Positions 53,184 through 62,083 of a DNA stretch of 64,000 nt are shown piece by piece. The DNA comes from JAHQVI01 sp963749875. Its GTDB lineage: Bacteria > Pseudomonadota > Alphaproteobacteria > Rhizobiales > Rhodomicrobiaceae. The position numbers were made by a program, and so were the translations under genes. Each line of letters opens with the position of its first letter. The stretch's first letter is position 1. The notes beneath the pieces are model-generated. The model did not search any database, had not been told where the DNA came from, and was given only the letters and a program-made list of their open reading frames with translations. Location of the stretch: NCBI GenBank assembly GCA_963749875.1, contig CAVVOX010000004.1, positions 310,001 through 374,000 on the forward strand, written 5' to 3'.

Positions 53184-53813
53184 TCAGTTCGGAATATCCG
53201 CGGGATCTCTCTGCTCTGGAAGCACCAGGCCGTCCGATAAGGTGGCGGGATCGACAAGCGGCTGCTTGAGCGGCTGACATTTGGCGTTCTGCAGCGCCGC
53301 GACCGTGTCCGCAGCAAAGCTTGGCCCCCGGATCGGGGCCCGCAGCACGGCCAGTCCCTCCATGCCGGGCACAATGACGATATTCTGCTCCTTGCCCTCT
53401 TCCGAGCGCTCCGTGCTGGCCTCCCGAGCCAGGCGCTGTCGGGGAACGAGCAGCAGTCTCAGCTCACGCCGTTTCGCATCGGCGCCGCTGATGAAGTAGA
53501 AGTTCTCGCCGTGCCGCGTTGAAACCGCGACGCTCCAGGTGGTATCGCCAAGACCGGTCTCGACCAGCACGTTCTTGTCCCTCAGATCGAACCGGCAGAA
53601 GGCATAGGCGATGTCCGGCGCCATGAAGGGCAGCGGCGTTTCGCTGGCCGCAACAGGGAGCACATACATCCGGTTCTCGTCGGAGAGGCTGGACAGCCGC
53701 GCCCAGGCATCCCGCGAGGCGACATAGGGCACGCCGAACACCACGAGAATGTGGATGACCCCTGCGCAGAACAGCGCCGCAACAAGCCAGGGCCAGAGCG
53801 TGCGGATCAGCAA
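53184..53813 (-). CDS. small DUF1254-domain membrane protein
   Basis: A 209-aa protein: N-terminal membrane helix (LWPWLVAALFCAGVIHILVV), then a DUF1254-like domain (YVASRDAWARLSSLSDENRM, PDIAYAFCRFDLRD). TTG start at 53813, with AGGAGG 5 nt upstream, overlapping the previous gene by 7 bp; the frame to 53942 is a shadow. It is half the size of the classical DUF1254/DUF1214 double-domain proteins, as the two domains are encoded separately here. Function unknown; envelope location inferred. Confidence 0.78.
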   Translation of the reverse strand: MLIRTLWPWLVAALFCAGVIHILVVFGVPYVASRDAWARLSSLSDENRMYVLPVAASETPLPFMAPDIAYAFCRFDLRDKNVLVETGLGDTTWSVAVSTRHGENFYFISGADAKRRELRLLLVPRQRLAREASTERSEEGKEQNIVIVPGMEGLAVLRAPIRGPSFAADTVAALQNAKCQPLKQPLVDPATLSDGLVLPEQRDPADIPN

Positions 53814-54391
53814 CTCACCCTCCTGATGCGGGGCAGGCTGTCGGCATCGACCCGGCTTGTGACTTCGCCGCCTTCGACCCCAAGCGGTCTGATGATCCGT
53901 AGGACCAGCGTGAGGTCGCCGACATCGCCGGACGGCAGCCAATGACCCGGACGCGCCGCCGGCGCCAGCGTGATCCGTTGCGTCCGGTCCGGCAAGATCG
54001 TCAGGCTCTGGCTGCTGAAGGCATGGCGCGCCGCTTTGTTGGGGATCAGCTTGCCGTCCTTATCGAAGACCGCGATCGTCCACCAGAGGGCGGCAAGCGG
54101 TCTGGCGACGATTTCATACTCGCATTCGGAGTCCAGCGTCCGGCCCTTGCTGTCGGTGGTGGCAAAATAGGTGAGGCCGCTGGCCGATGTGATCGGCAGG
54201 AGGCCGGTGCGTGCGATATGGGCGCGGGTGTAGGGATCGGCGCCGAGACTGCCGGCATGCACCCAGGTCTGCCAGGGGCCTGCCCGGCTCACCACCAGCG
54301 CAAAGCCGTCATCGATCAAATAGTCGGCCGAGCCCAAACCCAGGACGAGGGAGGTGCCGGCAAATATCAGGAAGCTAAAGAAGTTCTTCAC
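53807..54391 (-). CDS. DUF1214-domain protein with N-terminal anchor
   Basis: A 194-aa protein: membrane anchor or signal (residues 3-22), then a DUF1214 domain (ARTGLLPITSASGLTYFATT, then LDSECEYEIVARPL, WWTIAVFDKDGKLI, and DLTLVLRIIRPLG at the end). It precedes and overlaps the DUF1254-type gene by 7 bp; together they reconstitute the DUF1254-DUF1214 pair normally found in one polypeptide. No regulatory site noted in the 170 bp gap to the PBP1A gene. Confidence 0.8.
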   Translation of the reverse strand: MKNFFSFLIFAGTSLVLGLGSADYLIDDGFALVVSRAGPWQTWVHAGSLGADPYTRAHIARTGLLPITSASGLTYFATTDSKGRTLDSECEYEIVARPLAALWWTIAVFDKDGKLIPNKAARHAFSSQSLTILPDRTQRITLAPAARPGHWLPSGDVGDLTLVLRIIRPLGVEGGEVTSRVDADSLPRIRRVSC

Positions 54392-54563
54392 GGAGACTTA
54401 TTCCAGCCGATGGCCTCGCGATCCGATCCGGCAATGATTCGACGAGCCTCGATCACGTCGGCAGCTCCTTCACTCGTAAGATCCGGCGCAAATGCCGCCG
54501 GAGCCGATCGTGATCTGCGCGAGCCGCGCCTGCGGGGCCCAAGCGGTTGCGCTCAGCCAATCA

Positions 54564-56741
54564 CTAGCGTGTGCTGCCTGCAACGCGCGCCGGAGACCCA
54601 CCGCCAAGAAATGCGCCCTTCGCACTCGTCGCGTCCAGCGGCTTTGCCTCTTTAAACATCTTCGCAAGCCCGATCAACCATTGCTGCGTCTTCTTCGGCA
54701 TCCGCCCGGTGCCCTGCGAGAGCGTTCCGAGCGTCGGATCTTGCTTCTTGATCTCCGCGATCCGCTCCATTTCCTTGATCTGGTTCGGATGCAGCGGAAC
54801 GCCCGGGATCTGCGGAATGTTATAGCTCGTGTGGGCGGCGACCATGAACTGATGCCAGGTATGCGCGGGGAGAGAACCGCCGGTCACCCTGTTGGTCGAG
54901 GTGAAGTTGTCATTGCCGTACCAGACGCCGGCCACATATTGGCCGGTGAAGCCGAGGAACCAGCCGTCACGGTAATCGGAGCTCGTCCCGGTTTTGCCGG
55001 CGGCGGAGGTGAAATCGAGCTGGGCGCGGCGCCCCGTGCCCTCGTTGATCACATGCCACAGCATTTCGTTCAGCGTCTCGACGGCCTGACGGTCAAAGAC
55101 CTGCTCGGCCGGCGGTTCGTCCCGCTGGCGCAGATAGATCGTTTCGTCCTGGGCGTTCCGGATCTCGGTGATTGCGTAGCCCTTCACGCGTTTGCCGTCC
55201 GCGGCCAGCGTCGCATAGCCGGAGGTGTGTTCGAGCACGGTCACGCCCTGATCGCCGAGCGCCATCGAGCAACTCTTCCGGATACGGCTGAGCCCGATTT
55301 TCTTGAGCGTGTTCTGCACCTTGTCGCGGCCATATTTGAAAGACAGCTTGACCGCGATCGTGTTGATGGAGCGCGCGAGCGCCTGCGTCAGGGTCATCCG
55401 GCCGCGATAGCCGCCGGAGTAGTTGCTGGGCGACCAGTTACCGCAATAAACGGGGCCGTCGACCACGCTCTGATTCGGTGTCGCGCCATTCTCGATCGCG
55501 GTCAGATAAACATAGGTCTTGAAGGACGAGCCCGGCTGGCGCAGCGCCTTGGTCGCGCGATTGAACTGGCTCTCGCCGTAATCGCGCCCGCCGACCATTG
55601 CGCGCACGGCCCCGTCCGTCTCCATGCCGATCATGGCGGCCTGCCCGACACGCCTGGACTTACCGTTCTGCTCCAGCGTGCTTTCCACCGCTTGCTCCGC
55701 GGCGCGCTGCAAGGCGATGTCGACCGTGGTTCGCGCCACGAGATTATATTCGCCTTTGCCCTGCGTCAGCCGCTGAACCTCTTCGAAGGCCCAATCGAGA
55801 AAATAGTTCGGCGTATAGACATCGGAATGGTCGATGACCTTGGCCGGGTTCAGACGCGCGCCATGCACCTGGCCCTCGGTCATGAAGCCCGCATCGACCA
55901 TGTTGGTCAGGACCTGATTGGCCCGCGCCCTGGCTTCGGCCGGATTGGCGTGAGGGGCGAATTTCGTCGGCGCCTTGAACAGCCCGGCGAGCAGCGCCGC
56001 CTCCGCCAGATTGATCTCGCGCACCGATTTGCCGAAATAGAATTGTGAGGCCGCCTCCACCCCAAATGTTCCGCCGCCCAGATAAGAGCGGTCAAGATAC
56101 ATCTTCAGGATCTCTTTTTTCGTCAGCCGCGCCTCGAGCCAAAGCGCGATGAACGCTTCCTTGACCTTGCGCTCCAGCGAGCGTTCGGAGGTCAGAAACA
56201 GATTTTTCGCCAATTGCTGCGTGAGCGAGCTGCCGCCCTGCACCACGTCCCTCGCCTGCACATTGGCCACCATGGCGCGGAAAGTGCCGATCACATCGAC
56301 GCCGAAATGCTCGAAGAACCGGCGATCCTCCGTGGCAATCGTCGCCTTGATCAGATTGTCCGGGATCTCTTCCAGTGGAACGCTGTCCGAATAGAGGATG
56401 CCGCGCTTGCCGATCTCGGCTCCGTAGCGGTCGAGAAAGGTCACGCTATATTGCGCGGCCGTGCGCCAGGAAGGGTCGTTCGTCACCTCGAGCGAGGGCA
56501 GGGCGAGGGCCAGAAGCCCCACCAGCCCAGCCATGCCGATGGTCGTCGCTTCGGAGACGAACTCGTTGACGACGCGCCGAAACCCCGTCACCCGGAAGCG
56601 GTTGACGAAATTCGAATAGGCGGACCACGTGTCCTGGTAATACGCCCAGACGGAATAGAGGCTCGAATCGATCCAGGAATCGAGCGCCCACCAATCGATC
56701 AGACGATTGCGGCGGTTCGGTCTGAAAATCCAATCGCGCAC
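54564..56741 (-). CDS. class A penicillin-binding protein (PBP1A-like)
   Basis: A 725-aa bifunctional murein synthase. A cytoplasmic, Trp/Arg-rich N-terminal part (about 65 residues) precedes one membrane helix (TTIGMAGLVGLLALALP). GT51 transglycosylase: ATEDRRFFEHFGVD, GGSSLTQQLAKNLF, KKEILKMYLDRSYLGGGTFG. Transpeptidase: SxxK in PGSSFKTYVY, SxN in ARSINTIAV and KTG in AAGKTGTSSDYRDG. The long cytoplasmic head is typical of some alphaproteobacterial PBP1A variants. ATG 56741. Confidence 0.92.
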   Translation of the reverse strand: MRDWIFRPNRRNRLIDWWALDSWIDSSLYSVWAYYQDTWSAYSNFVNRFRVTGFRRVVNEFVSEATTIGMAGLVGLLALALPSLEVTNDPSWRTAAQYSVTFLDRYGAEIGKRGILYSDSVPLEEIPDNLIKATIATEDRRFFEHFGVDVIGTFRAMVANVQARDVVQGGSSLTQQLAKNLFLTSERSLERKVKEAFIALWLEARLTKKEILKMYLDRSYLGGGTFGVEAASQFYFGKSVREINLAEAALLAGLFKAPTKFAPHANPAEARARANQVLTNMVDAGFMTEGQVHGARLNPAKVIDHSDVYTPNYFLDWAFEEVQRLTQGKGEYNLVARTTVDIALQRAAEQAVESTLEQNGKSRRVGQAAMIGMETDGAVRAMVGGRDYGESQFNRATKALRQPGSSFKTYVYLTAIENGATPNQSVVDGPVYCGNWSPSNYSGGYRGRMTLTQALARSINTIAVKLSFKYGRDKVQNTLKKIGLSRIRKSCSMALGDQGVTVLEHTSGYATLAADGKRVKGYAITEIRNAQDETIYLRQRDEPPAEQVFDRQAVETLNEMLWHVINEGTGRRAQLDFTSAAGKTGTSSDYRDGWFLGFTGQYVAGVWYGNDNFTSTNRVTGGSLPAHTWHQFMVAAHTSYNIPQIPGVPLHPNQIKEMERIAEIKKQDPTLGTLSQGTGRMPKKTQQWLIGLAKMFKEAKPLDATSAKGAFLGGGSPARVAGSTR

Positions 56742-56985
56742 CGAAACGGCCCCCTGCCGGTTAAATTCGCCTCAATAGATACGCCAGTTGCGGCGCACAG
56801 AAAACACAAAAGCTGGTGCTCGCAGCGGGCCACGAGGCGCCGCGACCGCCGCATCCGCATCCATGCTCGAATTTATAAAGCATAACACTTAAGAGCCTGC
56901 TCTCAATCCGCCTTTTGCGCTTTTGGCGTCGAGCCGGCACTGTCCCGGTTGCCAGAATGGCGTGCCTTTGCGCATGATGCGCGCC

Positions 56986-57429
56986 ATGGCGGACGAAACA
57001 CCCTTCTGGAAACGCAAGCGCCTCGACGAGATGACGCCCGAGGAATGGGAATCGCTCTGCGACGGCTGCGGCCGTTGCTGCTTATTGAAGCTCGAGGACG
57101 AGGACACCGAGGAGATCGTCTACACGCGCCTCGCCTGCGAGCTGCTCGACATCGGCACATGCCGCTGCAAGTCCTACGCGACGCGCCACGAAAAAGTCCC
57201 CGACTGCGTGCAGCTCACACCGGAGAGCGCCGGAACGCTGAAATGGCTGCCGCCGACCTGCGCCTACCGGCTGGTGGCGAACGGCGAGGATCTGGCCTGG
57301 TGGCACCCGCTCGTCTCGGGCGACGCGGAGACGGTGCATGAGGCGGGGATTTCGGTGCGGGATTACGCGGTCAGCGAGAAGAAGGTGAAGAACGGCCGAT
57401 ATGAGAAGTTTTTGTTGAAGTGGGGGTGA
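56986..57429 (+). CDS. YcgN family cysteine-cluster protein
   Basis: A 147-aa protein of the YcgN/UPF0260 family: FWKRKRLDEMTPEEWESLCD, then CGRCCLLKLED, LDIGTCRCKSYATRHE, PDCVQLTPE and WLPPTCAYRLV. The cysteine cluster resembles those of zinc or Fe-S binding proteins. ATG 56986 gives the family N-terminus; 56923 and 56974 are alternatives without better sites. Function unknown. It marks the left edge of the IS-rich stretch. Confidence 0.88.
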   Translation: MADETPFWKRKRLDEMTPEEWESLCDGCGRCCLLKLEDEDTEEIVYTRLACELLDIGTCRCKSYATRHEKVPDCVQLTPESAGTLKWLPPTCAYRLVANGEDLAWWHPLVSGDAETVHEAGISVRDYAVSEKKVKNGRYEKFLLKWG

Positions 57430-57659
57430 TTTCGGGGGAGGGCGCTGGTCTCACCCCTGCGGCGGAGGCGTGTTGAGCGCTTTCGCTTGGCCTCATACTG
57501 CAGTACCGCAAAATCAAGTCTCATGATTTTTAAGTCGTTTGTTTGAGTGGCACGGGAGTGGGACAAATGAAATCTTGGCCAATTTTGCTTGTTGGCTTAG
57601 CCACATTTATCACATTTACCTTTTACACAGTAGCGTTGGTTGTAATAAACTGGCCTCTA

Positions 57660-59041
57660 ACAGGCTGCTGAAAATCCTGTCGACCTGGAACTATCTTGCG
57701 CTTTCACGGAGCAATCGGTCTTTTTTTCCTTCTGCCGCCTTCATGCGGCGAGGAGTTTGGGCCGCCGGATCAAGTCATACGCGGCCATCGTCAGGATGAA
57801 CTTGAAGCCAAGTCGCGCCACGCCGCGCAGCATCGGCCGGGCGAGGCCGCCGATCGTCTTGCCCCAGCCGAACGGCTCCTCGATGCGCTTGCGCTTCTGC
57901 TGGCTCACCGCATAGCCGGGATGCCGGGTTGTACGGCCATCGATCGCCGAGCGGCGCGCGGTGTCGTTCTGCGCGATGTGCGGCGTGACGTTCAGCGCGC
58001 GCAGGTCCTTTACGAACTCGCCCGCGTCATAGCCCTTGTCGGCACCGAGCGTCACCCGCCGCCGGCCGGAGCGATGGCTTTCGATCATCGCGACCGCCGC
58101 CTCGCGTTCGGCATATCCCGACACCGTGGTGACGCTGGCCTCGACAATCAGGCCGGTGCGGTTCTCCATCAGCGTATGGCCGAGATAGGAGAGCTTGGCT
58201 TCCTTGCCTTGGCCTTTTCGGTAGAGGCTAGCCTCTGGGTCGGTCGTCGAGACATGGGTGGCGTTCGATCGCTTCTGGCCACGGAAGTCCAATTCGGCAT
58301 TGCGGCGCTGGTTTTCGGTTTCGGCTGCATCCGCGGGCTCCGGCAAAGGCGCGGTTTGATCAGTTTCGCTGGATGGAGCGGCATCGCTACCCACCGCCGC
58401 AACGGGCGCCAGGGCGTGGGACGTGTCAGGTGCCGACGGCGTGTCAGGTCCCTCGCCGGAGGTCGCCGCCATCTCTTTCGGCACGAAGCTCTTCATCGAC
58501 GCCCAGGCATGGAGTTGCGTGCCGTCGACCGAAAAATGCTCGTCCGACAAAAGCGGGCTGACCTCCTGATGCGCCAGCAGCCGGCTCAGGAACTGCTTCG
58601 CAACATCGGCCTCGAGCAACCGGTCCCGGTTCTTCGTAAACACCGTCGGCACCCAGACCGGGTCGTCGATGCCGAGACCCACAAACCAGCGATAGAGCAG
58701 ATTGTAGTCGAGTTGCTCCATCAGCTGGCGTTCCGATCGGACGGTGTAAAACGCCTGCAACAACGAGGCTCGAAGCAGCCATTCCGGCGGGATCGAGGGG
58801 CGGCCGTGGGCGGCATAAAGCCTGGCAAATTCGCTATCCAGACTCTGGAGCACATCGTTGACGATCTGCCGGATCTTGCGCAGCGGATGCTTCGCCGGCA
58901 CACGCTCCTCAAGATCGACGTAAGAAAAAAGCTCCCCAGACCGCAAATCCGAACCGCGCATTCCGTCCTCCCTGGCATTCCAGAAAGCACGGAATCATAT
59001 TCGCCACAGACTGTCATCCTCGGGGTTTTTCAGCAGCCTGT
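57660..59041 (-). mobile_element. IS5-family insertion sequence, CTAG target, TA duplication
   Basis: 1382 bp bounded by inverted repeats starting ACAGGCTGCTGAAAA at both ends (ACAGGCTGCTGAAAATCC left; ACAGGCTGCTGAAAAACC right). Flanks are TA at 57658-57659 and 59042-59043, in the context C-TA-G, which fits an insertion into CTAG with 2-bp duplication, as in the IS427-like group of IS5. One intact transposase gene on the minus strand. Appears complete and possibly active. Confidence 0.85.
57741..58961 (-). CDS. IS5-family transposase
   Basis: A 406-aa DDE transposase: SGELFSYVDLEERVPAKHPL and RPSIPPEWLLRASLLQAFY near the start; first Asp in FSVDGTQLHAWASMK; second Asp in LGADKGYDAGEF; Glu in RKRIEEPFGWGKT. 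Between the first two a hydrophilic Pro/Ala/Asp-rich insert (about residues 165-225) is typical of this subgroup. No frameshift, unlike the nearby IS66 tnpC. Confidence 0.9.
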   Translation of the reverse strand: MRGSDLRSGELFSYVDLEERVPAKHPLRKIRQIVNDVLQSLDSEFARLYAAHGRPSIPPEWLLRASLLQAFYTVRSERQLMEQLDYNLLYRWFVGLGIDDPVWVPTVFTKNRDRLLEADVAKQFLSRLLAHQEVSPLLSDEHFSVDGTQLHAWASMKSFVPKEMAATSGEGPDTPSAPDTSHALAPVAAVGSDAAPSSETDQTAPLPEPADAAETENQRRNAELDFRGQKRSNATHVSTTDPEASLYRKGQGKEAKLSYLGHTLMENRTGLIVEASVTTVSGYAEREAAVAMIESHRSGRRRVTLGADKGYDAGEFVKDLRALNVTPHIAQNDTARRSAIDGRTTRHPGYAVSQQKRKRIEEPFGWGKTIGGLARPMLRGVARLGFKFILTMAAYDLIRRPKLLAA

Positions 59042-59088
59042 TAGTGGCATACTCCAAGTGGAAGTAATCATTCAAGGAAGGGCACTTG

Positions 59089-59415
59089 CTATCCAATAAG
59101 GTGTGTTTCGCCTTCCTCAACGGACAGAGCCAAGATCTTTCCAATTCCGACTATTCGGTGCACGGAGATACGCTTGTGCATCAATGTCCCGCACTCCGGG
59201 CAGAGACCACGTAAATTTCCATTGGTGAGGGTGAGTGGAACGTACTCGGCTTTGCTTGCGAGCGGGACGCGTGGCGATCTGCATTTCACGCAATAGCATT
59301 CGTGCAGTTTGCATCTTTGCTTGTCAGCCTTCCGTGCCCGACCAAATTCAATCGTAAGCGGTGCTCCCACGCCATCTTCTCGGCTGTCTCGCGCACGGGC
59401 ATGATGCGTGGCCAT
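59089..59415 (-). CDS. four-cysteine zinc-ribbon protein, 5' end supplied by an IS66 element
   Basis: A 108-aa frame. The native part is CYCVKCRSPRVPL...LCPECGTLM, two CxxC pairs about 30 residues apart, resembling small DUF5679-type zinc ribbons. The first about 21 codons lie inside the IS66 left end (element begins at 59354), so the original start was lost or replaced; the present ATG at 59415 shares CCATGG with the oppositely oriented tnpA start. Whether a functional product is made is doubtful. No neighbour gives a role. Confidence 0.5.
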   Translation of the reverse strand: MATHHARARDSREDGVGAPLTIEFGRARKADKQRCKLHECYCVKCRSPRVPLASKAEYVPLTLTNGNLRGLCPECGTLMHKRISVHRIVGIGKILALSVEEGETHLIG

Positions 59416-59893
59416 GGATACCTATCGTTTCAACCATAATGTCGACCGTAAGGTCAAAACCGAGGCCGCTCGGGTGCAGCGGGTCGAGGTGATCACGGGC
59501 GTCGAGCGTCGTCGGGAGTGGACGGACGAGAAGAAGCTGGCTCTCATTGCCGAGAGCTGCCGGGACGGGGTGGTGATTTCGGACGTCGCCCGTCGTCATG
59601 GCCTTCGGCCGCAACAGCTGTTTAACTGGCGGAATGAGTTTCGCAAACGCAATGCGAATGGGCTCCAATGCGGTTTGCCGCCTGCTGCCGGAGGCGATGT
59701 TGGCGAGCCAGCGTTTGCACCGGTGATGATCACCACTGACTGTTCTGGCTCGGCGCCGGTTGAAACGTCTGCTACGGCTGCGAGCTCCACTGTGATCGAA
59801 ATCATGCTTGGCGGCGTAACCGTCCGTGTGCATAGCGGCGTTGATAGCAAAGTGCTGGCGGCCGTTCTTCGCGCTGTGAAGACCGTCACATGA
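59414..59893 (+). CDS. tnpA: IS66 TnpA (Orf1)
   Basis: A 159-aa accessory transposition protein. HTH region: RREWTDEKKLALIAESC, then ISDVARRHGLRPQQLFNWRN. The C-terminal part (IEIMLGGVTVRVHSGVDSK) matches IS66 Orf1 ends. Overlaps tnpB by 4 bp (ATGA). Confidence 0.9.
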   Translation: MDTYRFNHNVDRKVKTEAARVQRVEVITGVERRREWTDEKKLALIAESCRDGVVISDVARRHGLRPQQLFNWRNEFRKRNANGLQCGLPPAAGGDVGEPAFAPVMITTDCSGSAPVETSATAASSTVIEIMLGGVTVRVHSGVDSKVLAAVLRAVKTVT

Positions 59894-60243
59894 TTGTGCC
59901 GCCAACCAATGTGCGGGTACTGATCGCCACGAAGCCGGTCGATTTCCGCAAAGGAGCCATCGGGTTGGCGGCGATCGTGCAGGCCGAGTTCAAGGCCGAT
60001 CCGTTCTCGGGCGTGATCTACGTCTTCCGTTCTAAACGGGCAGACCGGATCAAACTGCTGTTCTGGGACGGCACCGGCATTTGCCTGCTGATCAAACGCC
60101 TGGAAGATTCCAGGTTCCACTGGGCACGGATCGAAGACGGCGTCATGCGTCTTTCTCCAGCGCAATTATCCGCGCTTCTCGAAGGTCTGAATTGGACCCG
60201 CGTGCACACGCGGCGGATTGTGCGGCCAACGGCGACGCAATGA
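59890..60243 (+). CDS. tnpB: IS66 TnpB (Orf2)
   Basis: A 117-aa protein with the invariant IS66 Orf2 pattern: TKPVDFRKGAIGLAAIVQ, then VFRSKRADRIKLLFWDGTG and RLEDSRFHWARI. Required with TnpA and TnpC for transposition in studied members; biochemical role unknown. Start overlaps the tnpA stop. Confidence 0.93.
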   Translation: MIVPPTNVRVLIATKPVDFRKGAIGLAAIVQAEFKADPFSGVIYVFRSKRADRIKLLFWDGTGICLLIKRLEDSRFHWARIEDGVMRLSPAQLSALLEGLNWTRVHTRRIVRPTATQ

Positions 60244-60313
60244 TCCTGTGATCGTTTGCTCAGCCAGCCAATTTCGGATGGCTGTTGCTGGGCAAATCAG
60301 CCAAATTGGCCTC

Positions 60314-61886
60314 ATGACAGTTGCTTCGTCAGATACGCTGCCCGATGATCTTGACGCCCTACGCGCGATCATTCTCGCTGAGCGGGCGGAGAAGCAGCTC
60401 ATCATTACAGAGTGCGATCAACTCACCGCCGCCAACGACAAGCTTCATCACATCATCGCCGTGCTGCGGCGGGCGCGCTTCGGCCGTAAATCCGAACGGC
60501 TGAGCGAAGACCAGCTCAATCTGGTGCTGGAGGAGTTGGAGACAGCCAGCGCCAAGGCCGACGCGGAAGAGGATAAGAAGGACGAGAGCCTCAAGCGCGC
60601 GCGTAAAGCAGCGTCGCGCCAACCGCGGTTCGCTGCCGGAAAACTTGCCGCGCATCGAGCAGGTCATTGAACCGGAAAGCACGATTTGCCCTTGTTGCGG
60701 TAAGGCCATGCACGTCATCGGCGAGGATAAGTCCGAGCGCCTCGACAAGGTGCCGGCCAGCTTGCGCGTTATCGTCACTCGCCGCCCTAAATATGGCTGC
60801 AACTGCGAGGAGGCCGTGGTGCAGGCCCCGGCACCGCCGCGGCTGATCGAGGGAGGCATTCCGACCGAAACGCTTGTCGCCGATGTGGTCATATCGAAAT
60901 ATGCCGATCACTTACCGTTGTACCGCCAGGCGCAGATCTTCAACCGTCAGGGCATCCGCCTTGACCGCTCAACCTTAGCTGCGTGGGTGGGCGCGGCGGC
61001 GTCTGAGTTGGAGCCGCTCCATGACCGCCTGCTTGCCATCATGAAAGGCAAAGACAAGCTGTTTGCGGACGAGACGCGCTGCCCCGTTCTCGATCCGGGG
61101 CGCGGGAAGACCAAGCCCGGTTTTTTTGGGCGCTGGCCAGCGATGATCGGCCCTGGGACAATGCCACGTCACCTGCCGTCATCTATTCCTATGCGCCAGG
61201 ATGCGGCGGCAAACATGCGGCGACACTGCTGGAAGGCTTCGGCGGCATCCTCCAGGTTGATGGCTATAACGGCTATAACATCCTCACCCGTGCCGGTCGC
61301 AAGGGCGGGCCAGTGACGCTCGCCTATTGCTGGGCACACCTGCGGCGGCGATTTTATGAGATCGCCAACAAAGGTCCCGCGCCCATCGCCTCTCAGGCAC
61401 TGGCGCGCATTCAGACGCTGTATGAGATCGAGGAGGAAATCCGCGGACGACCGCCGGAAGAGCGATGTTCCGTCCGCCAGGCGAAGTCCCGGCCCGAGGT
61501 TGAAAAACTGAAGGCCTGGTTCGAGGACTGCCTCAAGCGCCTCTCCAAAGCCTCGCCGGTGCGCGATGCCATGAATTACGGCTTGAACCAATGGAACGGG
61601 TTGGTTCGCTTCCTGGAAGATGGTCGCATCGAAATCGACTCCAACACGGTCGAGCGATCAATCCGTCCTATTGCCCTGAGCAGGAAAAATAGTCTGTTCG
61701 CGGGACATGATCAGGGAGCCCGCAATTGGGCGCGTATCGCCTCGTTTGTCGAGACCTGCAAGGCTCAATGGCGTCAACCCGCACGCCTGGCTAAACGATG
61801 TGCTGACCAAGCTCATCAACCGCTGGCCAGCAAGTCGTATCGACGAACTCATGCCCTGGACCTATGCCACTGCCGCTACCCTGTGA
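60314..61886 (+). pseudogene. tnpC: IS66 transposase TnpC, three frameshifts
   Basis: Catalytic DDE transposase, readable only by joining four frame segments. Segment 1 (from 60314) has the leucine-zipper-like LHHIIAVLRRARFGRKSERL. Frame changes occur near 60619 (one extra C; resumes RGSLPENLPRIEQVIEPE), at a run of seven T at 61121-61127 (resumes WALASDDRPWDNATSPAV, then LLEGFGGILQVDGYNGYN), and near 61762 (one extra G; resumes LNGVNPHAWLNDVLTK, ending WTYATAATL at TGA 61886). The zinc-finger motif CPCCGKAMHV is intact. Restored length about 523 aa is normal. Confidence 0.85.
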
Positions 61887-61902
61887 TCAGAGCACCGCTT
61901 AC

Positions 61903-62083
61903 CCTAGGAGCTATTTGGCCTTGCTGTAGTGCTGTTTGCTGCTGAGACCGCCGGCCGAAGGCAAACGATAATTCTGTCTCTGCCAAAGGTATCGGCTGGA
62001 GTTGAGATGTGGGAGCAAATGTGGGAACGAACGGTATTTCGTTCCTAAAAATATTTATAAAACAATTACTTATCCATATAAAC
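61903..62083. other. AT-rich junction between IS66 and tRNA-Ser
   Basis: About 180 bp with no gene. It contains short direct repeats of GTGGGA (GTGGGAGCAAATGTGGGA near 62010-62026) and an inverted repeat GGAACGAACGGTATTTCGTT. Lying directly at the 3' end of a tRNA gene, it could be the remnant of an integrated element's attachment end, but no integrase or second att copy is visible. Confidence 0.4.

Larger units (their letters stand above)
57567..59067 (+). pseudogene. 38-codon membrane microprotein gene interrupted by an IS5-family element
   Basis: An ATG at 57567 (RBS GGGAGTGGGA) begins MKSWPILLVGLATFITFTFY and continues to a CTA codon at 57657-57659, where the IS lies. Removing the IS and one TA copy joins GTGGCATACTCCAAGTGG and AAG TAA (59044-59067), in frame, giving 38 codons ending LVAYSKWK. 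The product would be a single-pass membrane protein. The precise in-frame rejoining at a CTAG target supports both the IS ends and the existence of the ORF. Function unknown; coding status unproven. Confidence 0.55.
59354..61902 (+). mobile_element. IS66-family insertion sequence
   Basis: 2549 bp with 13-bp terminal inverted repeats GTAAGCGGTGCTC. Three genes in the usual order tnpA-tnpB-tnpC on the plus strand. The 8 bp outside the ends differ (ATTCAATC left, CCTAGGAG right), so no target duplication is present; the element may have undergone recombination or flank deletion. tnpC carries three frameshifts, so it is probably inactive if the sequence is right. Confidence 0.88.

Noticed and set aside
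54492..56048. Long plus-strand frame opposite the PBP1A gene
   Set aside because: Antisense shadow with low-information Arg/Asp/Leu-rich sequence; PBP1A motifs are complete on the minus strand.
60314..61886. Programmed frameshifting as the explanation for the tnpC breaks
   Set aside because: Three shifts at unrelated sites are needed and IS66 tnpC is normally one continuous gene; only the T7 run is a plausible slippery site. Indels are a simpler explanation.
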